64,000 nucleotides of DNA from Amarobacter sp964507025 (lineage in GTDB: Bacteria > Chloroflexota > Dehalococcoidia > Tepidiformales > Tepidiformaceae). Made by a program: the position numbers and the translations under genes. The stretch's first letter is position 1; every line of letters starts with the position of its first letter. The notes beneath the pieces are model-generated. The model saw only the letters and a program-made list of their open reading frames with translations. It ran no database searches and had not been told where the DNA came from. The stretch covers positions 1 to 64,000 of the forward strand of contig CAZDOK010000001.1 of the NCBI GenBank assembly GCA_964507025.1, written 5' to 3'. Below are positions 41,487-49,007 of the stretch, piece after piece.

Positions 41487-42498
41487 CGGCGAGCTCCAGG
41501 CTCAGCCGCACGTAGTGATTGAGCACTTCGCGCGCCCGTCCCGAGCCGATGGCCTCGCGCGCCAGGGGGACGCCCGCCGCTAAGTCATCGGCCCGGCCCG
41601 CCACCCAGAGCGCGGCGGCGGCGTTCATCACCACGAAGTCGGTCTTCGCGCCCTCCGCGCCGTCGAGGATGGCGCGGATGTCGCCCGCGTTCTGTTGCGC
41701 GTCTCCCCCGGCCACTTCGGCCAACGAGTGCGGCGGCAATCCGAAATCGTCCGGGCTGAGGTCGCGCTCGGCCACCGCACCGTCGCCCACCACCCAGGCG
41801 TGGGTTGTGGCCGCCGGGCTGATTTCGTCGAGGCCGTCATCCGAATGGACCACGAGTGCGCGATCGAGCCCCCGGAGCGCAAGCGCCTGCGCTACCAGCG
41901 GGCCGAGCGCCCGGGTGCCCACCCCCACGAGCTGGCGCCGGGGGTCTGCCGGGTTCGAAAGCGGCCCCAGGATGTTGAACACCGTGCGAACGCCCATCTC
42001 GCGCCGAGGCCCGCCCACGTGCCGCATCGCGGGGTGCACCCGCTGAGCGAAGAGGAAGCAGAACCCACAGCTCTCGATGATCCGGGCGATCTGTTCGCCG
42101 CCAAGGTCGATGCGCGCGCCGAGCGCCTCCAGCACGTCGGCGCTCCCGCACTTCGATGAAGCGGCGCGGTTGCCGTGCTTCGCCACCCGCACCCCGGCGG
42201 CGGCGACCACGAACCCGGCCGCGGTGGAAACGTTGATCGTGTCGGTTCCGTCGCCGCCGGTGCCGCAGATGTCGATGACTCCCGGAGCCTTCACTGGTTC
42301 CGCGTGCGCCTGCATCACGCCGAGGCAGCTGGCGATGATCTCGGGTGTCTCCCCGCGCACGCGCAGGGCCGCCAGGAAGGCGCCGATCTGAGCCGGCGTG
42401 GCCGAGCCCGTCATGATCTCTTCGAGCGCACCTGCAGCCAGCGGGCCGTCGATACCGCCACCATCGACGAGCGCCCGGATGGCCTCCTGGATCACCAT
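41479..42498 (-). CDS. trpD: anthranilate phosphoribosyltransferase
   Basis: A 339-residue enzyme joining anthranilate to PRPP. It has the N-terminal helical part, then DICGTGGDGTDTINVSTAAGFV (PRPP loop), KHGNRAASSKCGSADVLEALG, HPAMRHVGGPRREMGVRTVFNILGPLSNP and the SDDGLDEISP motif. The length is typical. It overlaps trpG by 7 nt. Confidence 0.95.
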   Translation of the reverse strand: MVIQEAIRALVDGGGIDGPLAAGALEEIMTGSATPAQIGAFLAALRVRGETPEIIASCLGVMQAHAEPVKAPGVIDICGTGGDGTDTINVSTAAGFVVAAAGVRVAKHGNRAASSKCGSADVLEALGARIDLGGEQIARIIESCGFCFLFAQRVHPAMRHVGGPRREMGVRTVFNILGPLSNPADPRRQLVGVGTRALGPLVAQALALRGLDRALVVHSDDGLDEISPAATTHAWVVGDGAVAERDLSPDDFGLPPHSLAEVAGGDAQQNAGDIRAILDGAEGAKTDFVVMNAAAALWVAGRADDLAAGVPLAREAIGSGRAREVLNHYVRLSLELADG

Positions 42499-43073
42499 CG
42501 GCCCCCCTCCATCTCCAGGAAGTTCTTCAGCAGCTCCTTGCCATGTTCCGTCGCGATCGATTCGGGGTGGAACTGCACGCCCTCGACCTTCAGTTCCCTG
42601 TGCCGGACACCCATGATGACGCCGCTCTCCGAGCGGGCCGTCACTTCCAGGTCACCGGGCGTGGAGTCGGGTGTGCCCGCCAGCGAGTGGTAACGCACCG
42701 CCTTGAACTGGTCGGGGATGTGGTCGAACAGGCCCTTCCCGTCGTGGCTGATGATCGACGTCTTGCCGTGCTTGATCTCCCCGGCTCCGGCGATAGTGCC
42801 ACCGTACACGTCAAAAATGCACTGGTGGCCCAGGCAGACGCCCAGCACTGGCACCTTGCCTGCGAACTCTCGAATGACGTCCCGCGAAATGCCAGCGTCG
42901 TCCGGGTCGCCCGGCCCCGGGGAGATGACGACGTGGTCCGGCTTGAGTGCCCGGCACTCGTCGAGCGTGATCTGGTCGTTGCGGAAGACCTTCACGTCGG
43001 CGCCAAGCTCCGCCAGGTACTGGTAGAGGTTGTAGGTGAAGCTGTCGTAGTTGTCGATGAGCAGGGTTGTCAT
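42492..43073 (-). CDS. trpG: anthranilate synthase component II (glutamine amidotransferase)
   Basis: A 193-residue class I amidotransferase. It shows IDNYDSFTYNLYQYL, VISPGPGDPDDAG, the nucleophile in GVCLGHQCI and the closing HPESIATEHG. It gives ammonia to TrpE and may also serve para-aminobenzoate synthesis in some bacteria. It overlaps both neighbours and lies far from trpE in the same operon. Confidence 0.95.
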   Translation of the reverse strand: MTTLLIDNYDSFTYNLYQYLAELGADVKVFRNDQITLDECRALKPDHVVISPGPGDPDDAGISRDVIREFAGKVPVLGVCLGHQCIFDVYGGTIAGAGEIKHGKTSIISHDGKGLFDHIPDQFKAVRYHSLAGTPDSTPGDLEVTARSESGVIMGVRHRELKVEGVQFHPESIATEHGKELLKNFLEMEGGRW

Positions 43074-43399
43074 CGGTCCATCCCTTCTTCGTTCGCAAGG
43101 TCGTCGCGGATCAGCCGCAGGGATGCGGCGAGTTCTTCTGGTGTGCAGCCATATCCCCGGCGGTCCAGGCGGAATTTCTCGCCCAGGTACTCGGGGTCGT
43201 ATGTCCCGGGCGATCGCAGGTTGAGCGGATAGGCGGTACCCGGCTCGCCCATCAGCGCGACCAGGAAGTAGCCGTCGCCTGCCGACCGGGTGAAGCTCGC
43301 CGACTCCTTCAGCAGTGGCACGAGCATGAGCTCGATGCCTCCGGTGCGGTAGAACCGGACGCCCACGTGTGCCACCTGCTTCGCCATCTCCGTGGTCAT
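43070..43399 (-). CDS. hypothetical protein in the trp operon
   Basis: A 109-residue protein with no recognised domain. It begins MTTEMAKQVAHVGVRFYRTGG, contains beta-rich GYFLVALMGEPG, and ends with helical TPEELAASLRLIRDDLANEEG. It overlaps trpG and the HAD gene by 4 nt each, so it is certainly translated within the operon. It might be a small regulatory or binding protein. I do not recognise it. Confidence 0.7.
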   Translation of the reverse strand: MTTEMAKQVAHVGVRFYRTGGIELMLVPLLKESASFTRSAGDGYFLVALMGEPGTAYPLNLRSPGTYDPEYLGEKFRLDRRGYGCTPEELAASLRLIRDDLANEEGMDR

Positions 43400-44046
43400 C
43401 GACCGAACTCCATCCCGGTCAGGATGGTCAACACCTCGCCCGGGTTGCTCGCGGTGAAGTCCGGCATTGCATCGAGCAGGAGCTCGGCATCGAGCGTTCC
43501 CCAGAGCGCCGCAACCGAGCGGATGCCAGCGTTGCGCGCGGCCCAGATGTCGGCCGGGCTATCGCCAATGAACACCGCCGCTGATGGGTCGTCGGCGAGC
43601 ATGCGATCGAGTGCCGCGTGAATCGGCTCAGGGTCGGGCTTGTGGTTGTCGGTGTCGTCGAACCCGACGATCGTGTGGAAGTACTGGAGAATGCCGGCCA
43701 GGGTCAGCTCGTCGGTGGCGCCCCAGGCTACTTTCGAGGTGACGATACCCATGTTGAAGCCCGCCGCGTGGAACGAGCGCAGCACGGGTTCGATACCAGG
43801 ATAGGGCCGGATATCGCGGGCCGATCCGAAGTAGCGCTCGCGATACACCGAGGCGAACTTCCGGTAGTCGTCTCCCAGCAATCGGCGGCCCAGGTCTTCC
43901 AGCGTACCGCCGCGATGCGAGCGCCAGAGCGCCTCCGGGTCGACTTTCGTGCCCAGCAGCGTTTCGTGCGCGTGCGCGAGGGCGCTCATTCTCCACGGAA
44001 GCGTGTTGAGCACCGTGTCATCGAGGTCCCAGAGGATGACGCTCAT
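43396..44046 (-). CDS. HAD-superfamily hydrolase, phosphoglycolate phosphatase/PpaX-like
   Basis: A 216-residue HAD phosphatase. Motif I is LWDLDDTVLNT (DxDxT), the helical cap follows, motif II is VTSKVAWG (T/S), motif III lies near DNHKPDPEPIH (Lys) and motif IV is VFIGDSPADIWAARNAG (DxxxD). Substrate is unknown; a small phosphate ester is likely. ATG 44046 overlaps the NUDIX-CMD gene by 4 nt. Confidence 0.88.
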   Translation of the reverse strand: MSVILWDLDDTVLNTLPWRMSALAHAHETLLGTKVDPEALWRSHRGGTLEDLGRRLLGDDYRKFASVYRERYFGSARDIRPYPGIEPVLRSFHAAGFNMGIVTSKVAWGATDELTLAGILQYFHTIVGFDDTDNHKPDPEPIHAALDRMLADDPSAAVFIGDSPADIWAARNAGIRSVAALWGTLDAELLLDAMPDFTASNPGEVLTILTGMEFGR

Positions 44047-44918
44047 TCGGTCCTCCCTGGCCGTGGTATGCCGCGCTGCTCGAACACGTCTTCCATCATC
44101 GGCCATGCCTCCAGGGCGGCCGGGAATCCGGCGTAGGCGGCCACCATCCGCATGGTCTGGACCACCTGTTCCGGCGTCGCGCCGTGATTCAGCGCTCCGT
44201 TGATGTGGGTGCGCAGCGTGCCGCCCGTCTTTCCGGTGGCGGCGAGCATCGCCACCACGAGCAGGCTGCGCGTCCGCCGGTCGAGCGCGCGATTGGCCCA
44301 CACCTGTCCGAGCACCCAGTCGATCTGGTCGTCGGCGAGTTCTGGCTGCTGTCGCGCGGCCATCGCCGCCACTCGCTCCGGGTCGGCGGCGGTGAGCGTG
44401 CGGAGGACGTCCATGCCCGCTTCCCGTCCCGGCAGGTGGTGGCGTTCGCCGGTGGGGCCGGCCGCAACTGGCCGGTCAGGCGCCTCGAGCTCGCCTCCCA
44501 GGGCGGCAAGGATGGCCGCCGTTCGGTCCTCGGGCGTTCGGACCCCAAGCGCCTCCAGGATGGCGTTGCGTTCCCGCTCGTCCATGTCGATCGCGTCAAT
44601 CTCTTCGACGGCGAACCAGCCCGCGCCATGTCCGGCGGGCACCACCGGGTCGCCGGTCCATTCGGTCGCGGCATACAGATTGAATACGATCTGCCCCTGG
44701 TCGGTTGGGAAGAAGTGAGTCTGCAGGAAGTCTTCCTCGATCGCCGGGGCAAACACGCCGAGGCGCCCTAGGATGTCGTCCATTTCGCGGTCCACGTCGT
44801 CGGCATGCTCGGGGAGAGGGCCCCCGGGCAACACCCACGGCGCGTCAGGCCGCGGCCTCACCAGGAAGAGCCGGCCATCGCGCTCGAGGATCGCGGCCAT
44901 GCGAATGTCCTGCTTCAT
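44043..44918 (-). CDS. fusion protein: NUDIX domain plus carboxymuconolactone decarboxylase-like domain
   Basis: A 291-residue two-domain protein. Residues about 1-130 match NUDIX: AAILERDGRLFLVRPRP, WVLPGGPLPEHADDVDREMDDILGRLG (Nudix box with DD instead of EE) and FFPTDQGQIVFNLY. Residues about 165-280 match the CMD/AhpD-like fold: VWANRALDRRTRSLLVVAMLAATG, LRTHINGALNHGATPEQVVQTMRMVAAYAGFPAALEA (the HixxAlnxGxt motif). The catalytic cysteines of AhpD are absent. The fusion is unusual. Neighbours are another NUDIX-like gene and a HAD phosphatase. Confidence 0.8.
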   Translation of the reverse strand: MKQDIRMAAILERDGRLFLVRPRPDAPWVLPGGPLPEHADDVDREMDDILGRLGVFAPAIEEDFLQTHFFPTDQGQIVFNLYAATEWTGDPVVPAGHGAGWFAVEEIDAIDMDERERNAILEALGVRTPEDRTAAILAALGGELEAPDRPVAAGPTGERHHLPGREAGMDVLRTLTAADPERVAAMAARQQPELADDQIDWVLGQVWANRALDRRTRSLLVVAMLAATGKTGGTLRTHINGALNHGATPEQVVQTMRMVAAYAGFPAALEAWPMMEDVFEQRGIPRPGRTE

Positions 44919-45307
44919 GTCGTCTTGATCGCTAGCGTGGCCAGCACGCTCAACAAGAGTATGCGCAGCGAGGGAGCGAGGGGGCTCGACGCAACCTCGT
45001 CACTCGCCATCCAGCGACCGGATGCTGCGGGCACCTCGGGTTGCCACTCCCATACGGTGTAGAACCCGCTGAACCGCTCGTGTGTCTCATCGGGGTTGCG
45101 GTAGTCGAACGCGCCCTGTGCCCAAATCGCTACTGCCTGGATCGCGAGCTGATCCCACAGGTGGGCCCGCAGCTCGGCCTTGCGGTCTTCGGCCATGGGG
45201 CGGAAGACGCCGCCGGGCAGCCCCAACTGCTCCCCAAAGGCGCGCAGGAAGACCCGATCGTCTCGCACCAGGATCCCGTACACGCAGTCCGGGCGCCGGT
45301 CGCTCAT
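44915..45307 (-). CDS. NUDIX-fold-like protein, degenerate
   Basis: A 130-residue protein. CVYGILVRDDRVFLRAFGE, then LGLPGGVFRP, and FSGFYTVWEWQPE follow the NUDIX strand order, but the helix that should hold RExxEE reads RAHLWDQL, so the metal-binding glutamates are missing. It overlaps the NUDIX-CMD fusion gene by 4 nt and follows trpE after 21 nt. The two may act together. Function unknown. Confidence 0.6.
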   Translation of the reverse strand: MSDRRPDCVYGILVRDDRVFLRAFGEQLGLPGGVFRPMAEDRKAELRAHLWDQLAIQAVAIWAQGAFDYRNPDETHERFSGFYTVWEWQPEVPAASGRWMASDEVASSPLAPSLRILLLSVLATLAIKTT

Positions 45308-45328
45308 GCTGTCCTCCGCTGGCAGTCC

Positions 45329-46816
45329 CTAGCCATAGCCCAGGCTCCCAGTCTTCATCTCAGCGGCGGCTATCTCTGCCTGGTCGATCGCCCGCGTCAG
45401 CGCGCGCATCTTGTTCACCGTCTCGATGTACTCGGTCTCGGGGACCGAGTCGTAGACGATGCCGCCGCCCGCCTGCAGATAGGCGAACCCGTCTTTCACG
45501 AGCAGCGTGCGGATGGCGATGCAGGTGTCGAGGCTGCCGGAGAAGCTCGCGTAGCCAACGGCCCCGGCGTAGATGCCGCGCCTCGACGGTTCGAGTTCGG
45601 CGATGATCTCCATCGCCCGCACCTTGGGCGCTCCGCTCACGGTTCCCGCGGGGAACACCGCCCGGAAGGCATCGAACTGCGTCTTGCCCGCCGCCAGCTT
45701 GCCGGAGACGTTGGAGACGATGTGCATCACGTGTGAGTACTTCTCGATCTCCATCAACTTGTCGACGTGGACGGTGCCGGGGGTCGATACCCTTCCGACA
45801 TCGTTCCGCCCGAGGTCGACGAGCATGATGTGTTCGGCGAGCTCCTTCTCGTCGGCCAGCAGTTCCGCGGCGAGCCGATCGTCTTCCTCTGCCGATGCGC
45901 CCCGCGGGCGAGTCCCGGCGATGGGGTGCGTGAACACCACACCGTCCTCCACGCGCACCAGCAGCTCCGGCGAAGCACCGACAATCTGGAAGTCCCCCAT
46001 GTCGAGGTAGAACATGTAGGGCGACGGATTCACGATCCGGAGCTGGCGATAGATGTTGAACGGGTGGACCGCCACCTTGCGCCTGAGCCGCTGCGAAGGC
46101 ACTGCCTGGATCACATCGCCCCCGACCACGTACTCCTTGATGCGTTCGACCATCAGCTCGTAGCCCTCGCGGCCGACGTTGGACTCGGCCTGGCCGTTCG
46201 TCCGCAGCACCGCCCCCACTTCCTCGTGGGGAAGCTGGATCGTCGGGTTGTTGAGCTTCTCGACGATTTCGTCGATGCGGAACGCCGCCTGGCGGTACGA
46301 GGCGTCGATATCCCCATCGAGCCGGCAATGGGCCACGACCTTGATGGTGTGGCGGATGTGGTCGAACACCACCATCGAGTCGCAGAAGAGGAAGATCGCC
46401 TCCGGGATGCCGAGTTCGTCCTTCTCCGGCGGCGCAACCCGAGGTTCGAAGTGTCGCACCGCATCGTAGGCCACGTAGCCGATAGCTCCCCCGGTGAAGG
46501 CGGGCACGCCCGGCACCGGGATCTCCTTGAAGCGGGCAATCTCCTGTTCGAGCGGGATGAGCGGGTCGCCCTCCCATTCCTCGCCGGGCCCAGTCCGCAA
46601 CACCCGGTAAGGCTGGGTGCCGATGAATGAATACCGGGCCATGCGCTCGCCGCCTTCGACCGACTCGAGCAGAAATGAATACTTGCCCGTGCGCACCTTG
46701 AGGAACGCCGAGACGGGGGTCTCCAGGTCGGCGGTCACCTCGCGGTAGACCGGCACCAGGTTGCCCTGGCCCTGTCCCGCGAGCGCCTTCACCTCATCGA
46801 GCGTCGGGTGCAGCAT
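45329..46816 (-). CDS. trpE: anthranilate synthase component I
   Basis: A 495-residue chorismate-using enzyme. The N-terminal part has TPVSAFLKVRTGKYSFLLESVEGGERMARYSFIG (feedback tryptophan site LLES). The catalytic domain has IVGASPELLVRVEDGVVFTHPIAGTRPRG, GRNDVGRVS and FPAGTVSGAPKVRAMEII. It uses ammonia from TrpG to make anthranilate. It lies directly downstream of trpS, with adjacent start and stop codons. Confidence 0.95.
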   Translation of the reverse strand: MLHPTLDEVKALAGQGQGNLVPVYREVTADLETPVSAFLKVRTGKYSFLLESVEGGERMARYSFIGTQPYRVLRTGPGEEWEGDPLIPLEQEIARFKEIPVPGVPAFTGGAIGYVAYDAVRHFEPRVAPPEKDELGIPEAIFLFCDSMVVFDHIRHTIKVVAHCRLDGDIDASYRQAAFRIDEIVEKLNNPTIQLPHEEVGAVLRTNGQAESNVGREGYELMVERIKEYVVGGDVIQAVPSQRLRRKVAVHPFNIYRQLRIVNPSPYMFYLDMGDFQIVGASPELLVRVEDGVVFTHPIAGTRPRGASAEEDDRLAAELLADEKELAEHIMLVDLGRNDVGRVSTPGTVHVDKLMEIEKYSHVMHIVSNVSGKLAAGKTQFDAFRAVFPAGTVSGAPKVRAMEIIAELEPSRRGIYAGAVGYASFSGSLDTCIAIRTLLVKDGFAYLQAGGGIVYDSVPETEYIETVNKMRALTRAIDQAEIAAAEMKTGSLGYG

Positions 46817-47842
46817 CTAGTACTTCTCCAGGTACCCGAGGTCGAGGGCGTCGCGGACCATGAGCATGGTCTCCTGGGCGATGGCCCGGCCGCGTTTGGT
46901 GCCAGCCTCCAGGGCTTCACGCACCTGGCGCATGTTCGCCTCGTAGTACGCGCGCCGCTCCCGGAAAGGGTCGAGCAGATCATTGAGGACCTGGGCCAGG
47001 CGATCCTTCAACACCTTGTTGGGAAGGCCGGAAGCTTCGTACTCCCCCTTCATCTGCGCGACCAGCGCCGCGTCGGGGTCGAAGGCATCGAGGTACAGGA
47101 AGACCGGGTTGTCCTCGGCCTTTCCGGGCTCCGTGGCGCCGCGGGGTGGGCCGGCGTACATCCCGCGCACCTTCTTCGCCACCGTCTCGGCCGAGTCCTT
47201 GAGGTCGATGGTGTTGCCGCGCGACTTGCTCATCTTTGCGTTGCCGTCGGTTCCCACAAGCCGGGGCACACGGCCGACCAGGCCCTCCGGCTCCGGGAAC
47301 ACTTCCTTGAACCGCCGGTTGAAGCGCCGCGCCGTTTCGCGGGTCAGCTCGATGTGCGGGAGCTGGTCTTCGCCGACCGGGACGAGGTGCGCCCGCGGCA
47401 TGAGGATGTTCGCCACCTGCATCACCGGGTAGGTGTAGAACGCCACCGGCACCGATTTCCGCTCCTGCGACCCGTCCTCCGGTTCCTCCAGGGCGGCCAT
47501 CTCGGCCTTGAGCGTGGGGTTCCGCTCCAGCATCGAGACGGGCAGGAACCAGCCGAGAAGCGTCGCCAGCTCGGCGTGCTCTGGTACCAGGCTCTCGATG
47601 ACGAACGAGCTTCCCTCCGGATCGAGGCCCACTGCCAGCCAGTCGAGCGCCACTTCCCACACGGCATCGCGGACCCGCTTGATGTCGTCGGCGTAGTCCG
47701 AGACCTGGTAGTCCGCGATGAGGAAGTACGTCTCGTACTCGTGCTGGAGCCGCACCCAGTTCTCCAGCGCCCCGGCATAGTGCCCGAGGTGGAGCGCTCC
47801 GGTGGGCCGGATGCCCGTGAGAATTCGCTTCCGCTCGGTCAT
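46817..47842 (-). CDS. trpS: tryptophanyl-tRNA synthetase
   Basis: A 341-residue class Ic synthetase. It has GIRPTGALHLGHYAGAL (HIGH), QVSDYADD, LVPVGEDQLPHIELTRETARRFN (tryptophan site) and the KMSKS loop GNAKMSKSRGN. It overlaps the helical protein gene by 4 nt and abuts trpE. Because it lies behind a Trp T-box, its synthesis should rise when tRNA-Trp is uncharged. Confidence 0.95.
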   Translation of the reverse strand: MTERKRILTGIRPTGALHLGHYAGALENWVRLQHEYETYFLIADYQVSDYADDIKRVRDAVWEVALDWLAVGLDPEGSSFVIESLVPEHAELATLLGWFLPVSMLERNPTLKAEMAALEEPEDGSQERKSVPVAFYTYPVMQVANILMPRAHLVPVGEDQLPHIELTRETARRFNRRFKEVFPEPEGLVGRVPRLVGTDGNAKMSKSRGNTIDLKDSAETVAKKVRGMYAGPPRGATEPGKAEDNPVFLYLDAFDPDAALVAQMKGEYEASGLPNKVLKDRLAQVLNDLLDPFRERRAYYEANMRQVREALEAGTKRGRAIAQETMLMVRDALDLGYLEKY

Positions 47843-48285
47843 CGAGGCGCTCCTCCGCGCGGTGGGCCGCCGCCGGGCCGCGGGCCGCCGCCTGGCCGCA
47901 TGGGCGGCCGCGGCCCGCCGGCCGCCGGGCCGCCGCGTTCGAGCGACCGGGCATACGCGTTCACCTGCCGCGATGCCTGGTCGACCAGGTCGAGCTCATT
48001 GCCGAAGACCGACTCCTGCTCGTTGGTCACGGCCGCGAGGACGTGGATCCACGACCTGGACTGCGCGAGGGCCCCGCGCGCATCGCGCAGCAGCGCAAGC
48101 TGTGCCGGGCCTTCGCGCGTGCTTGCCTCGGCGATGAGCCCGCAGGCCACGCCGGCGAGCTCGAACGCCTTGCCCTGCGCATCGCCCGCGGCCTTCAGGT
48201 TCGAACCGATCTTCAACCGCCCGATGGCGGCTGCGAGCCGGATCGCGGTGTTCCACGCCTCTATCGTCTGTTCGCCTTCCGCCAT
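47839..48285 (-). CDS. helical protein with Pro/Gly/Arg-rich tail, four-helix-bundle-like
   Basis: A 148-residue protein. The first 115 residues form amphipathic helices with Ala, Leu and Arg (IEAWNTAIRLAAAIGRL), resembling four-helix-bundle proteins such as the 23S rRNA intervening-sequence family, but this is not certain. The tail is GG/PR-rich with PPMRPGGGPRPGGGPPRG. ATG 48285, with GGGGAGG upstream, shares a nucleotide with the stop of the CADD-like gene. Function unknown. Confidence 0.6.
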   Translation of the reverse strand: MAEGEQTIEAWNTAIRLAAAIGRLKIGSNLKAAGDAQGKAFELAGVACGLIAEASTREGPAQLALLRDARGALAQSRSWIHVLAAVTNEQESVFGNELDLVDQASRQVNAYARSLERGGPAAGGPRPPMRPGGGPRPGGGPPRGGAPR

Positions 48286-48956
48286 CAGGCAGCCTCCCCA
48301 TAACAACCATCCAGGAATGCAAGGAGCCGGTCGCAGGCGGCTTCGACCGCCGCGGCCAGCGCGTCTTCATCGGTACAGGACTCGGTGATCGCCTGCATCT
48401 CGGCCCCGGCATGCGCGATGTCGGCCACCAGGTGCACGGAGAAGAATTCGAATTGCCTCGGCTCGAACCCGTAGTGTTCGGTGAGCCCTTTTATCACCTG
48501 CCACGACATCTGAGGAACCTGGCCCTCGAATGCGAAGAGCGTCCCGAGCGCCTCTGCCAGCGGAGCCTCGCGCGCCGCAGTGCGGAAGTGGTCGACGAGT
48601 GCCTTCGTTTGCGGGCGGAGTTCGGCCATCCGCACGTCCTCGGCGCTCAAGCCCAGCGCTGCCCCAAACTCCAGCCAGAGCACCGGGTGGTTCCGGTCCC
48701 CGTGCTCCTCATCCCACAGATTGTCGAGCAACAGCTGGCGGACGATTGGTGATTCCGTCCGGCTGTGGATGGCGCTCAGGTAGCGCGGAAACGCGACTTC
48801 GAACGGGTAGAACTGGCGCACGAACGCCCGCAACTTGTCGATCGGCAGCGTCCCCGCGGCCCACTCGACATAGAAGGGGTGCTTCAGGATCGACCTGTCG
48901 TCCAGGATGGCCCTGAGCCGCCGTTCGAGGCCGGTGGTGGAGCTGGTGGTGGTCAT
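48285..48956 (-). CDS. CADD/PqqC-like heme-oxygenase-fold diiron protein, possible para-aminobenzoate synthase
   Basis: A 223-residue protein of the TenA/PqqC superfamily, closest in pattern to the CADD family. Metal-ligand motifs are E83/E84 and H90 in LWDEEHGDRNHP, E144 in FEGQVP, and H175, D179, H182 in VHLVADIAHAG. Chlamydial CADD makes para-aminobenzoate from its own Tyr27 with a dimetal site; Y29 in HPFYVEW sits at the equivalent place and K156 is near the CADD lysine. Function here is inferred. It lies between trpB2 and the helical gene, 51 nt after trpB2. Confidence 0.8.
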   Translation of the reverse strand: MTTTSSTTGLERRLRAILDDRSILKHPFYVEWAAGTLPIDKLRAFVRQFYPFEVAFPRYLSAIHSRTESPIVRQLLLDNLWDEEHGDRNHPVLWLEFGAALGLSAEDVRMAELRPQTKALVDHFRTAAREAPLAEALGTLFAFEGQVPQMSWQVIKGLTEHYGFEPRQFEFFSVHLVADIAHAGAEMQAITESCTDEDALAAAVEAACDRLLAFLDGCYGEAA

Positions 48957-49007
48957 GGTCTCAACTCCTTGGGAGGGGGCCCGCTCTCCCCCACCTGTTC
49001 GGCCGGT

